DNA of 64,000 bases, from assembly GCF_004917075.1 (NCBI RefSeq), contig NZ_SSYB01000004.1, positions 956,546 to 1,020,545 of the forward strand, written 5' to 3'. The translations under genes were made by a program, and so were the position numbers. The notes under the pieces are model-generated. The model saw only the letters and a program-made list of their open reading frames with translations. It was not told the origin of the DNA and did not search any database. Of the stretch, positions 25,750-34,754 are shown one piece after another. This stretch comes from Geomonas edaphica (GTDB taxonomy: Bacteria > Desulfobacterota > Desulfuromonadia > Geobacterales > Geobacteraceae). How positions within the stretch are numbered: position 1 is the stretch's first letter; each line of letters begins with the position of its first letter.

Positions 25750-27168
25750 ATGAAGGCGAAAATAATGCTGTTCACAATACTGCTTACAGGATTGGTGGCT
25801 GCAAATCCCGCCTTTGCTCAGGGAGATGGGAAACTCCACGTGACGGACAAAAGAGTCGTCGTGTTCCAGAAGCAATTGGAGCAGCAAGGATTTAAAGTGA
25901 GCCGTTGGGCAGATGCCTTCGGACCCGTTAACCTCGCTTGTTGGGTATGCAACGGACTCACCGATACGGCGTTCGGCAACAATGCTGCGGCCCCGTACCA
26001 GGTGATAAGCGAGCCGTATGAGGGGGTGCGGGTAGGGCGGGAAATGCAGCTTGAGCCTTATGATGCGGTGATATTTATCGGAAAGACGCCCCCGCCCGTT
26101 GCTTACTTTAGCTATACGGGTTTTGTGTACAGCCGTTACAACGGAGAGGGCAAAGACAGAAAGCAAATTTTCTCAAGTATTGGAGACACCATAAACCACT
26201 CCCGAATCAACACGATTGATAAGAAACATCCTTTCGACAAAGACGTAATCATCGTCATGACCGCGGACCAGGGCACCAACGCGAGTGTTCTAAACGCGGC
26301 GATGCGAGCGGGCTTTCCGCAATCGATCATGAACACCATGGTGGTTCCCTCATCCGTCGTGAAGTTGGGTAAGGATGAAAAGGCCGACACTCTCATTTTC
26401 GTCGAAAGGATGTATCTGCCTGCCAACCAGGACGACCTCAACAACTACATGGATACCTCAAGCCAGTGGGCCAGCGTGTTGTACTTGACCTATCCGGAGA
26501 AGCCCGCAAAGCTGGACCCTTACCCCACACCGCAAATGCTGGTGAGGGGGACAGGGAAAACGGAAGCCGATCTTATGCCTGCCCTTGACCGTCTGGAATC
26601 GGAAATTGTTACGGCTAACCCCGGGTATCAGGCCGAAAAACTCCAAAGCGGTATTTGGCTGCTTGAATGGCTGGACGGTTTCCAAAGAGGGACGAACCTC
26701 ATAGGCGAGTGCAGGGATACCGTGTACCTGAAAACGGCCGATTTCAAGCTTGGCAGTAACCCTGAAGATTTCCTGGTGGTATTCGGGGTGAATCATGAAG
26801 CTACCGGGAAAGCGACCTACTCCAATTTCACCCTGTACCATGCAGCGATGGAATTGGGGGTTGCGGGCAAAAACAGCCGAGAAATCAACGGAACTGCAGA
26901 TCGTTACGATCTAGGCAAATATCAGGCGATGTCCAAACATCTCTATGCCTTCAAAGTGGCACGCGATTGTGGCGGACTTCCTGCGACGGAATGCTTGGAG
27001 GTCCAGCAGATTCCGGTAGGAAACTGCCCGTTCGGGGATTGTTGCCCAAGGGGTAGCCTGGATGATGATCTGTTCCTGGGTTTTCGTGCCTATGTCGAAC
27101 CTGAGACGGGTGTAGGGCCGTACTGGTTCGAAATATTGTGGGACCGTGCGATCCACTTCAAGAAATAG
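25750..27168 (+). CDS. secreted protein of the same family, member 3
   Basis: A 472-residue exported protein (signal peptide MKAKIMLFTILLTGLVAANP, ending AFAQ). Family motifs are complete: TPPPVAYFSYTGFVYSRY, IGDTINHSRINT, MTADQGTNASV, AGFPQSIMNT, LVRGTGKTEADL, ECRDTVYL, FLVVFGVNHEATGKATYSN, RDCGGLPATECLEV and FRAYVEPETGVGPYW. A Cys-rich insert (NCPFGDCC) is specific to this copy. Codon use is visibly more A/T-rich at the 5' end than in the neighbours. The ATG at 25750 follows CAGGAGAACCGAC. The gap to member 2 is 29 bp. Confidence 0.85.
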   Translation: MKAKIMLFTILLTGLVAANPAFAQGDGKLHVTDKRVVVFQKQLEQQGFKVSRWADAFGPVNLACWVCNGLTDTAFGNNAAAPYQVISEPYEGVRVGREMQLEPYDAVIFIGKTPPPVAYFSYTGFVYSRYNGEGKDRKQIFSSIGDTINHSRINTIDKKHPFDKDVIIVMTADQGTNASVLNAAMRAGFPQSIMNTMVVPSSVVKLGKDEKADTLIFVERMYLPANQDDLNNYMDTSSQWASVLYLTYPEKPAKLDPYPTPQMLVRGTGKTEADLMPALDRLESEIVTANPGYQAEKLQSGIWLLEWLDGFQRGTNLIGECRDTVYLKTADFKLGSNPEDFLVVFGVNHEATGKATYSNFTLYHAAMELGVAGKNSREINGTADRYDLGKYQAMSKHLYAFKVARDCGGLPATECLEVQQIPVGNCPFGDCCPRGSLDDDLFLGFRAYVEPETGVGPYWFEILWDRAIHFKK

Positions 27169-27192
27169 CCAAGGACATTGGTCCATGCAGAT

Positions 27193-27254
27193 CCCCTCGG
27201 CCGGTCAACCGATGTTTTCGCCGCCGGGTGCCGCACTTTTGATCGGTTGAGGGG
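27193..27254 (+). repeat. inverted repeat in the intergenic space of the operon
   Basis: TCAACCGAT (27205-27213) and ATCGGTTGA (27242-27250) are perfectly complementary, and flanking CCCCTC/GGGG bases can extend the stem. There is no T-run. It may be an RNA stability or processing element between member 3 and the phospholipase C-like gene. Confidence 0.5.
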
Positions 27255-27278
27255 AGATGACCACGGAGGACTAGCGAG

Positions 27279-28265
27279 ATGAAAAGAAAGGGTGCTAAGA
27301 AACCTATCATGGCATTGGGATTGTTGTGCTGCCTGTTCCTCGTGATGCCGACAGTGGCGTTTTCTTGGAACCAGGCGACCCATGCCTACATTGTCGACCG
27401 GCTGGGTAACCATGCGGGGCATGACGACTTGAAAGAGATGTGGGGGAGCGTCGCGCCGGACATGTACAACTTCGTGTTCGACCCGGACTTGTGCCCCGGC
27501 TGGATAGGGGATCAGACCCAGGGTACTTACGCCGACACCTTCCTGAAGGTCTGGGACGCGGCGGAGACAAAAACCGAAGAGCCCCTTGCTTTCGGGTTCG
27601 TAAGTCACAACCAGCAATGGGGGGCCGATCACGTAGCCCATACCTCCTGCCAGACATGCGGGGAGAAAGACGGGTACATCATCGTGAAGGCGAGGCTACT
27701 GCTGAACGCTCCGATAAACCCCGCCGACCCGGAGCAGACTTTCGGCAAGGCATTCGCGAGTCTCGGCATGGACCCCGACATGGCGCTCCTGACCGCCCAC
27801 GCGATCGTGGAAGAAGCGATAGACATAAGGCTCGGGAACGAAGTGGCCCCTCTGCTCGGCCGGCGGTTGGCCGCAGCGGCCCGGAGCGACACGAAGGGGT
27901 TCCAGCCCCTTTTCGTGAAGGCCTTTGCGGAGGATTACGCGGCCTACTGCTTCGGCGGCGACTCCTCGGCCGCAGCCGCTGCGTTGACCGCTGCCGAGAA
28001 AGGGCACCGAAAGGACATGATCTTCCTGGGACAGGCCATCTCCCAGCCCGAACCGGTTGCGGTGCAACTGCTCGCCGTGCAGCTTACGGGGGTGCTCTCC
28101 GAACTCGGGTTCTCCGTTTCCGTCGACATCCTCAAAGCGGCCATGTTCAGCGCCATGGGGATCTGCGACGATTACAAGGCAGAGGTCGATGCTGCCGTCC
28201 TGTACGTGGATAAAAGCCTGAAGGATCACGGAATTACCTTCCAAGAGCGGCGACAGAAGAAATAA
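27279..28265 (+). CDS. exported zinc-dependent phospholipase C/P1 nuclease-like protein
   Basis: A 328-residue protein with a signal peptide that would be cut in VAFS|WNQATH. That leaves Trp as residue 1 and His as residue 6 of the mature protein, the arrangement used for zinc binding in P1 nuclease. Bacillus PC-PLC also has an N-terminal Trp that binds zinc. APDM (Asp61) and a downstream SHNQQWGADHVAH cluster (His110, Asp117, His118, His121) supply further likely metal ligands. The family hydrolyses phosphodiester bonds in phospholipids or nucleic acids. Which one applies here is not determined. A Cys pair, CQTC, follows the His cluster. The start is supported by GGAGGACTAGCGAG. Confidence 0.75.
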   Translation: MKRKGAKKPIMALGLLCCLFLVMPTVAFSWNQATHAYIVDRLGNHAGHDDLKEMWGSVAPDMYNFVFDPDLCPGWIGDQTQGTYADTFLKVWDAAETKTEEPLAFGFVSHNQQWGADHVAHTSCQTCGEKDGYIIVKARLLLNAPINPADPEQTFGKAFASLGMDPDMALLTAHAIVEEAIDIRLGNEVAPLLGRRLAAAARSDTKGFQPLFVKAFAEDYAAYCFGGDSSAAAAALTAAEKGHRKDMIFLGQAISQPEPVAVQLLAVQLTGVLSELGFSVSVDILKAAMFSAMGICDDYKAEVDAAVLYVDKSLKDHGITFQERRQKK

Positions 28266-28289
28266 GGAGGTCGGAAAGGAGGAACCATC

Positions 28290-29975
28290 ATGAAAGTCGG
28301 ACGGTACATCCTTCTGCTATGGGCCGCTGTCCTTGGTATCTCCACGACGGCAGCCGCCGGGGAATTCACCCCCGGCAAGTCATACCTGGCGCCGGGGAGA
28401 GCTCCCGCACTCACGAGCTACGCGCTGGACGCGAGCGCCTCAGGCGCGATCCAGACCATCAACAACATCGTCAACCTCACGGTGGTGTCGAGGGACGCGA
28501 ACGACCTGAAGGCGGAGTACCGGGCCGGATTCATCCAGGGGAAGTTGCAGGGGTCGATGATCGTCTCGGCCCGGGACAACTGCTGGGACAACGCCTACCT
28601 GATCAATCCGGACCACACGTTTCCGAAGCAGCACGGTCCGGCACAGGCGGAGCTGGACAAGGCGGCCGATTTGCTGAACGCCAACTACGCCGCCTTCCTG
28701 CGGTACCTCGAAGACCCGGCGACGGATGCGGAGACAGCCCACCGGCTGAAGAGGCTTCTCTTCCGGATGCTCGGCATCTACCACGGCGCCACCGTCGAGG
28801 AGCCGGCCGGCCTCGACTTTTCCGGCAACTGGCTCCCCAACGGCAACTACTTCCAGGCGTCCGAGCTTCTCCTAGGCTATGAGACCGCCGGCCCCACCTT
28901 CATGGACGTCTACTTCGTGAACGCCTTCTGCGACCTAATGGACGTGATCTCTTTCCTCGATCTCCCCCCGGGGGGGACGAGAACGGGCTCTTTCCCGGAC
29001 CGATGTTCCGCCTTCCTGAAGCGCGCGGGGGGCGAGACCATCCTCACCCACAACACCTGGTCGGGGTTCCTTTCCCAGTCGATGGCGCAGACCCTCGTCG
29101 TCAACAACGACATGATCACCTTCAACGCGGCGACCCCCGGCCTGATCGGCTCGACCACCGATTTCGGCTACAACAACAAGGGGCTCATGTTCAACGAGAC
29201 AACCCATCGGATGTCCCACAGCCAGGTCAACCCCCTGGGGCTCTGGATCTTCTGGCGGGCGGCCCTTGCAGAGCAGTTTTCGGATTCCATCACCGCGTTC
29301 TTCGACGCAATCTCCCTCGACAACACCGGCAGCTATCTGAACGGTTACATGCTGGCGGACGCCAACACCGGCGAGACTGGGCTCGTGGAGATGTCCTACC
29401 GCTGCTTCGTTTACTACCGCTCGACTGGCGGCCCCTACGCGGTCACGAGCCGCTCGACGGACGGCGGCGTTTGCTCGACCGATTACGACGCGGAGATGGT
29501 CACTCCCGACTACCTGATGGGGATCAACTACCCCGCCTCGCTGCAGGTGCGGGAGGATCTCCAATCCACCGACAATCGCCCCGAGCGGCGGGTGCAGTTC
29601 AACAGATGGTTGCCCGGGGTGACGAATCTGCAGACGGCACGAAACGTCATCACCTATACCGATCCGAACAACCCCCTCTCCGTCTTCGGGCGCTGGGACC
29701 TGGGGTATGGGGTGACCGACTATCCCAAGCAGATTCCGGACGGGGCGCTCGACGCCAAGGTGGGATCGACTGAAATGGTGCGTTCTTTTATGGCGTTGGC
29801 CGGCGTCCTCGATGCTTCAGCCACGAGCACCGGTTTCTGGATGCTCTACGGTACTCCCCACGTGCATGGGAAGCCGTTCATCTGGAGCGAGTCGCCGTGG
29901 GCCTGGCAACCCTTGCGTGATGTGCCCGACAGCCTGGACGGCAAGTTCACGCTGATGCCGCTTTATCTAAGGTGA
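28290..29975 (+). CDS. exported phospholipase B-like Ntn hydrolase
   Basis: A 561-residue protein with a signal peptide ending near TAAAGE. Residues 238-256 (RCSAFLKRAGG..THNTWSGF) match the autocatalytic site region of the phospholipase B-like/LAMA family, with Cys239 as the probable N-terminal nucleophile after self-cleavage. NETTHRMSH near 304 fits the conserved ETT segment, and MADANTGE-type turns follow (LADANTGETGLVEMSYR). Eukaryotic members are lysosomal; the natural substrate of the bacterial proteins is not clear and may be an amide rather than a phospholipid ester. It follows the phospholipase C-like gene by 24 bp with its own GGAAAGGAGG site. Confidence 0.75.
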   Translation: MKVGRYILLLWAAVLGISTTAAAGEFTPGKSYLAPGRAPALTSYALDASASGAIQTINNIVNLTVVSRDANDLKAEYRAGFIQGKLQGSMIVSARDNCWDNAYLINPDHTFPKQHGPAQAELDKAADLLNANYAAFLRYLEDPATDAETAHRLKRLLFRMLGIYHGATVEEPAGLDFSGNWLPNGNYFQASELLLGYETAGPTFMDVYFVNAFCDLMDVISFLDLPPGGTRTGSFPDRCSAFLKRAGGETILTHNTWSGFLSQSMAQTLVVNNDMITFNAATPGLIGSTTDFGYNNKGLMFNETTHRMSHSQVNPLGLWIFWRAALAEQFSDSITAFFDAISLDNTGSYLNGYMLADANTGETGLVEMSYRCFVYYRSTGGPYAVTSRSTDGGVCSTDYDAEMVTPDYLMGINYPASLQVREDLQSTDNRPERRVQFNRWLPGVTNLQTARNVITYTDPNNPLSVFGRWDLGYGVTDYPKQIPDGALDAKVGSTEMVRSFMALAGVLDASATSTGFWMLYGTPHVHGKPFIWSESPWAWQPLRDVPDSLDGKFTLMPLYLR

Positions 29976-30054
29976 GGTGTCCGGGATGCTGTGCAGATGA
30001 TCGAGAAAAGGGACCGGATGGTTGGCCCGGCATTGGCCGGAAAAGGAGGCAGCT

Positions 30055-30912
30055 ATGAAAACCACCTTGACGCGCTGTTGCTCTTTCATGGTTCTTCTGA
30101 TGATGATCGTCAGCGGATTTTCCGCAGCTTACGCGCAAGATGTACAGAAAAACGGAAGCGAAAAGCAAAACACACCCGCTGCAACCGCTGCGGAAAAACG
30201 TCCCATCAAGACCATCGGCGTCATAGGAGGGGTCAGTTGGGCGTCATCGATTGAATACTATCGCATCATGAACGAACAGGTCCGTGACCGGTTGGGTGGG
30301 GTGAGTTCCGCGCAGTTACTGATGTACTCCATCGAGTTCGGCGAATTTTCCAAGCAGGAAAAACTGGCCGATAAAGGCGACTGGACCTTGATGACGAAAA
30401 CCATCGTCGATGCCGCTCAGAGGCTGAAACGAGGCGGCGCGGATTTCATCGTCATCGCATCCAATACGCTCAACTCGCTTGCGGGCACCGTCGAACAGCA
30501 AGTCGGGCTGCCCGTGCTCCATATCGCCGACGCAACGGGAAAAGCGGTCGCCAAAAAAGGGGTACGTACCGTCGCCCTGCTTGGCACAACGTACACGATG
30601 GAGCAACCCTTTTATCGGGATCGTCTCACTAGGTACGGGATCAAGGTGGTCATACCCAGCAAGAAAGAGCGGGATTACATCAACACCGTGATCTTTGACG
30701 AATTGTGCGCCAATAAGGTGCAACGGGAATCCAGGGAGGGATTCAAGAAAATCATCGATCGCCTCCGGAAAGAAGAAGGTGCGGAAGGGGTCGTTTTAGG
30801 CTGCACGGAGATTCCGTTGCTTATCAAACAGGAGGATGTTTCCATACCGGTTTTCGACACGACTCAAATACATTCGGAGGCCGCGGTCGAATATTCGCTG
30901 AATGGTGAATAG
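30055..30912 (+). CDS. exported Asp/Glu racemase-like protein with altered active site
   Basis: A 285-residue protein of the aspartate/glutamate racemase family with a clear signal peptide (ending FSAAYAQ), which is unusual for these normally cytoplasmic enzymes. KTIGVIGGVSWASSIEYY matches the N-terminal motif. The first catalytic position reads IASNTLN: Ser136 replaces the Cys/Thr, and Asn replaces the usual following His. The second catalytic motif, LGCTEIPLL, keeps Cys250. One intact Cys with a hydroxyl residue opposite resembles the E. coli YgeA type, so activity is possible but not assured. The ATG at 30055 follows AAAAGGAGG. It is 79 bp after the phospholipase B-like gene. Confidence 0.8.
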   Translation: MKTTLTRCCSFMVLLMMIVSGFSAAYAQDVQKNGSEKQNTPAATAAEKRPIKTIGVIGGVSWASSIEYYRIMNEQVRDRLGGVSSAQLLMYSIEFGEFSKQEKLADKGDWTLMTKTIVDAAQRLKRGGADFIVIASNTLNSLAGTVEQQVGLPVLHIADATGKAVAKKGVRTVALLGTTYTMEQPFYRDRLTRYGIKVVIPSKKERDYINTVIFDELCANKVQRESREGFKKIIDRLRKEEGAEGVVLGCTEIPLLIKQEDVSIPVFDTTQIHSEAAVEYSLNGE

Positions 30913-31017
30913 CAGATAGTCAGATGCTTGCTGCAGGAAAACGCTGTGAAATCCGGCAGAGCGCCGAAAAAGAGGAGAGAAAAACACATCCTGTGACCAA
31001 AGGAAGGAGTAACGGGT

Positions 31018-32463
31018 ATGAGAGGGAAAATATTCTTATCCTTGATGGTGGCAGCTTTGTTGCTGCCGGCGCCCTGTGCGTTCTCGAAAGAGGCACCGGA
31101 GCGCGCCCTGGTTACCTTCGAAGAAACGCTCAAACAAAATGGCTTTGCGGTGACCCCCGGCGTTGCAACGGTCTATAACCCGCTGGGGGAATTTTGCGCC
31201 GGCAACCTCCCGGACGCCGTGATGTCGAACTCCGGTCTCTATCTCATCCCAAGCGTCCCCAAAGAGGCCGCGAAACCGGGAGAGGCGCCGGTGCTGACAC
31301 AAAAATTCAAAGTCCGGCATGACGAAGCGATCGTGCTGATAGGAAAGACCCCGCCATCGGCAAAATACTTCGCCTTCTACGCGCATATCTACAGCCGGTT
31401 CTACCCCGACAAGGAAGGCGGCCTAAAAAAAACGGACATCTTCGGCACCGTGGGAGATGCCGTCAACAACGCCACCATCAAAACCGCCGGACCTACCCCT
31501 TTCAACACTCCCTTTGTGCTGATTTTGACCCCGGACCAGGGTACCGATGCCGCAATTCGTGCGGCGCTCAGGCGCGCCGGCTACCCGGAGGCGATCTTCA
31601 ACACCCTCGTGCTCCCCGCATCGATGCTGAAGCTCGGACATGGCGACACCGCCGATGACTTCCAGATCACGCTGCGCACGGCGAGGTTTGAAGATCCGGT
31701 CGCCGGCACGCGTTACATCGAGGGCTCGCCGGAGAACCTCCATCTCTTCCGGGTGACGCCAGGCGCGTCGGCAATCGCCAAACCCTTCCCTATGCCCCCT
31801 CTGCGTGTCCGCGGAACGGGAGAAAGCGAGATGCACCTGATGAACAAGCTGGCGGAGCTCCGCGCGGGCATCATCGCTGCCAATCCAGGCATGTATGCAA
31901 CCGAGTTTCTCTCCGCGGTAGCCTGCTACGAGGATTATGACAACCTGCAACGCAAAACATGGGCAGATGGCGGCACCCGGGATGGATTTGTCCTGGATGC
32001 GGGTTGGATGATGCCGCAATCCAATCTCAATGACGTTCTCACGCTGGCCGACGACGAGTATCTCGTGATTTATGGCGCCAATCACGTCGCCACCCGGAAA
32101 ACGACGTACATGAACGTCAATTTTTACGCCACCGGTTACATGGAAGAGGACGGCCCGCATCAGAAATGGAATGCGTTTTTAGGCGGATTTTTCGACGACG
32201 ATCTTCCGGTAGGCTCGGCCGACAGCTACCTCGCCGCCGGGGATCCAGATGCGCATCTGATGTACGTGTACAAGGCGTCGCGCAACTGCGGCAACGAAGC
32301 CGGCTGCGTGCCGTTGTCCGCCCCCTGCGCGCGCGTGAAACTCGATGACAACACGATTCTGGGGGTGTACTTCCGCATGTACCTTGAACCTGCGACCAAA
32401 GTGGGAGCCGCCACGCAGGAGATGCTTTACGACCGCATCATCAAGTTTTCGCCGCGTCCTTAA
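31018..32463 (+). CDS. secreted protein of the paralogous family, member 4
   Basis: A 481-residue exported protein (signal peptide ending CAFSKE). It carries all family motifs: KTPPSAKYFAFYAHIYSRF, VGDAVNNATIKT, LTPDQGTDAAI, AGYPEAIFNTLVLP, LRVRGTGESEM, YLVIYGANHVATRKTTYMN, RNCGNEAGCVPLSAPC and RMYLEPATKVGA..DRIIKF. By eye it is closest to members 1 and 3. It is separated from them by the three enzyme-like genes, so the family has been shuffled within the operon or duplicated around them. The ribosome site AAGGAAGGAGTAACGGGT supports the start. Confidence 0.85.
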   Translation: MRGKIFLSLMVAALLLPAPCAFSKEAPERALVTFEETLKQNGFAVTPGVATVYNPLGEFCAGNLPDAVMSNSGLYLIPSVPKEAAKPGEAPVLTQKFKVRHDEAIVLIGKTPPSAKYFAFYAHIYSRFYPDKEGGLKKTDIFGTVGDAVNNATIKTAGPTPFNTPFVLILTPDQGTDAAIRAALRRAGYPEAIFNTLVLPASMLKLGHGDTADDFQITLRTARFEDPVAGTRYIEGSPENLHLFRVTPGASAIAKPFPMPPLRVRGTGESEMHLMNKLAELRAGIIAANPGMYATEFLSAVACYEDYDNLQRKTWADGGTRDGFVLDAGWMMPQSNLNDVLTLADDEYLVIYGANHVATRKTTYMNVNFYATGYMEEDGPHQKWNAFLGGFFDDDLPVGSADSYLAAGDPDAHLMYVYKASRNCGNEAGCVPLSAPCARVKLDDNTILGVYFRMYLEPATKVGAATQEMLYDRIIKFSPRP

Positions 32464-32532
32464 AGCGACTGAACATGAACAACGGACTGGGGCCGGGCCG
32501 GTTTTGCCTTCCGGCCGGCAAAGGAGGAAACG

Positions 32533-33852
32533 ATGAAAGTATCTGCCTGGATCGCTACGTTCGGCTGCCTCATCGCGCTCGCGTTACTGCTGCATCCCGG
32601 TGACGCACGCGCCGTGGAGTTCAATGCTCGAGGCTGTGGGTGGCCGCTCGTATTCTCGCCCGAAGGCTCCGGTAATGTGCAGGGCCCTGACGGTGCTGCC
32701 CGTTACTGGATCATGCCCTTCGACACGCGGTACGAAAAGATGACCATCAAGGGCACCTATCCCAAAATCCGGTATTTTGCCATCACCGCTTACGAAACTC
32801 TCGGTTACGACGCTGAACACAACACCAATCAGGGATTCCACCTCGTAGAGCAGCATCTGTACGATGCCCAGATCGCCCCCGATCCGGGCAGCAGCAACCC
32901 GTTCGTCCCGCCGGGCGGTCGCAGCGGCACCTATACGGTCGTGATCTCGCGCTCCGATCCCAGCTCGGGGAATACCATCAAGGTTTCCTCGGACCTCGTG
33001 TGGGTGGTCCTGCGCATGTACGTACCGAACGCCGATCCGGCCTTGACCGGCAAAGCCCTGATGGGCGGGGTGCCGCTTCCCACCATAACGCTGACGGACG
33101 GAAGCGGGACCGGCAAGCAACTGGACACCTGCCAGACGGTCAACAAGTGGGGTGAGATCAGTGCCTTGGCCCAACTGCTCTTCCCGCTGAACTTCGACCC
33201 GAAGGTCATTGAAGGCACGCCGGCCACCGATCGGCTCTGGTTCGCTTCACCGGCAAACCCGCCGTCGATCCTGTGGCCCAATCCGGACGGCAAATACATG
33301 ATGATGTGGCCGGGTGACGAATACCAACCGGGGCGGGTCATCGTCATACACGGCAAGGCGCCGGGGGTTCCCGATACCTTCAACGGCGCGCCGATCTGGG
33401 AGCCGTCACGGGGCTTCCGGAGCGTCGACATGCGCTACTGGGCGCTTTGTGAGCAGGACTTCGCCGTGCCGCTTTCGCTCATCGGTTGCGCAACCGATCT
33501 GACGACACGGCTCGAAGGAGGCTATTATACGATCGTCATATCGGACGATCGCCAGCGCCCGGGTTGGTTGAGCCCCAACATCAACTGGCTGCCGTATGGT
33601 GACGAGCAGTATCCCAAGTTCTTGGTTTTGCGTAACACGCTGGTATCGGACGATTTTCACTATGCGGTCAAGGAGGCATGGGCCCGCTGCCCGTTCGATT
33701 TGGATTTCAAGAGCCTTCCTGACCGAAGCGTTCTGGATGAAAAGGGGCCATGCTCCCAGGACGCGATGGGCGATTACTACCCGGTCGCCGTCTGGTGCGA
33801 TAAAGCGACCTTTATGCACGGCGGCTGGCAAGCCTGCATGAAGGAGCGATAA
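32533..33852 (+). CDS. exported protein with DUF1214-like features
   Basis: A 439-residue exported protein (signal peptide ending DARAVE). IRYFAITAYETLGYD and VVLRMYVPNADPALTG..PLPTITL resemble the end of DUF1254/DUF1214 proteins (an x-Y-F-S-x-x-x-Y strand and an L-R-x-Y-x-P segment). The resemblance is by eye and moderate. The paralogous family in this operon has comparable APPPxYFSY and FRxYxEP segments, so all five proteins may share a fold. Cys residues are sparse. It has its own AAAGGAGGAAACG site and is followed 26 bp later by the Cys-rich gene. Confidence 0.7.
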   Translation: MKVSAWIATFGCLIALALLLHPGDARAVEFNARGCGWPLVFSPEGSGNVQGPDGAARYWIMPFDTRYEKMTIKGTYPKIRYFAITAYETLGYDAEHNTNQGFHLVEQHLYDAQIAPDPGSSNPFVPPGGRSGTYTVVISRSDPSSGNTIKVSSDLVWVVLRMYVPNADPALTGKALMGGVPLPTITLTDGSGTGKQLDTCQTVNKWGEISALAQLLFPLNFDPKVIEGTPATDRLWFASPANPPSILWPNPDGKYMMMWPGDEYQPGRVIVIHGKAPGVPDTFNGAPIWEPSRGFRSVDMRYWALCEQDFAVPLSLIGCATDLTTRLEGGYYTIVISDDRQRPGWLSPNINWLPYGDEQYPKFLVLRNTLVSDDFHYAVKEAWARCPFDLDFKSLPDRSVLDEKGPCSQDAMGDYYPVAVWCDKATFMHGGWQACMKER

Positions 33853-33878
33853 TGGCCAATCTCGCAGGAGGTGGAACA

Positions 33879-34604
33879 ATGAGAAGGATTGGAAGTGTAG
33901 TGTTCAAACCGCTCGCGTTCCTGGCGATGGCCGGTTTCATTTGCGCCAACGCCTACGCGCAGGACGTACCGCAACGCAACGAGCCTCAGGCATTTGTCGT
34001 GTGTACCGGATGGCACGCCCTCTGTACGGCATCCCCCGACTGCATAATGAACGGCGACAAGGCTTACTGCGACTGCATGAGGGTGAACGAGCCTCACATC
34101 GTTGAAACATCGAATATCCAGGATGTCGCGGTCAAACGGTTGACCCTCGCCCGATGCACCACGAGACATCGTTGCGATACTGACGAGGCCCCCGTCTGCA
34201 AGGCCATCAGGGACGGACAGTACGAGGTGGACAACGTCAGGTATGACTGGGTCTCGACTTTTTCCTATCGCGGGTGGTGCGATATTTTGAAGGTGAAGCC
34301 GGTCGGTTGCGATCAAAGCGCGCCGGGCTACAGCGGGGACTTGAATTGGGCTGTCTGCGACGGCGCGCCATGCACGGAAATCCAGAATCCATCCGACCCG
34401 GAGAGGCCGTTGAGCTGTCGTTGCCAGGTGGAGGATACGGCGTTTCTGGGAACCACTGGCAGCTGTACCGGTAACAATGGAGGGATCATGTCAAGCTCTC
34501 CGATCGGGACATGGGATTTCGTAAGCAACCAGTACCGGATACCTCTGCCAGGCTATCAGTACGTGCAGGGCGCATGTGCGCCGTTGAAATCCGATGCGTA
34601 TTGA
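33879..34604 (+). CDS. exported Cys-rich protein of unknown function
   Basis: A 241-residue protein with a signal peptide ending NAYAQD. The mature part has about fifteen Cys residues, in clusters such as CTGWHALC, CIMNGDKAYCDCM, CKAIRD and CRCQVEDTAFLGTTGSC, suggesting several disulfides and an extracytoplasmic place. I do not recognise a family. The ATG at 33879 follows GCAGGAGG; an ATG at 33852 would overlap the upstream stop and has a weaker site. It is the last of the tightly packed genes of the operon. Confidence 0.75.
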   Translation: MRRIGSVVFKPLAFLAMAGFICANAYAQDVPQRNEPQAFVVCTGWHALCTASPDCIMNGDKAYCDCMRVNEPHIVETSNIQDVAVKRLTLARCTTRHRCDTDEAPVCKAIRDGQYEVDNVRYDWVSTFSYRGWCDILKVKPVGCDQSAPGYSGDLNWAVCDGAPCTEIQNPSDPERPLSCRCQVEDTAFLGTTGSCTGNNGGIMSSSPIGTWDFVSNQYRIPLPGYQYVQGACAPLKSDAY

Positions 34605-34685
34605 GGGAACGAAACCGCGAGCAGGATAGAGAACGATGAAACGCGGATGGCCTTAGCCCGCAGCCCCCTCTATTACATCTTGTTC

Positions 34686-34715
34686 TTGACATATAGTGTC
34701 ATCGAGATGTATTCA
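34686..34715 (+). promoter_or_regulatory. predicted promoter for the small lipoprotein gene
   Basis: TTGACA (34686-34691) and TATTCA (34710-34715) are separated by 18 bp; TGTATT with 16 bp is an alternative. It would give the 34755 gene a start independent of the riboswitch. Confidence 0.5.
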
Positions 34716-34754
34716 ATGAAAAATTTTTCATGTAATGGATGTCAGGAGGAACTT

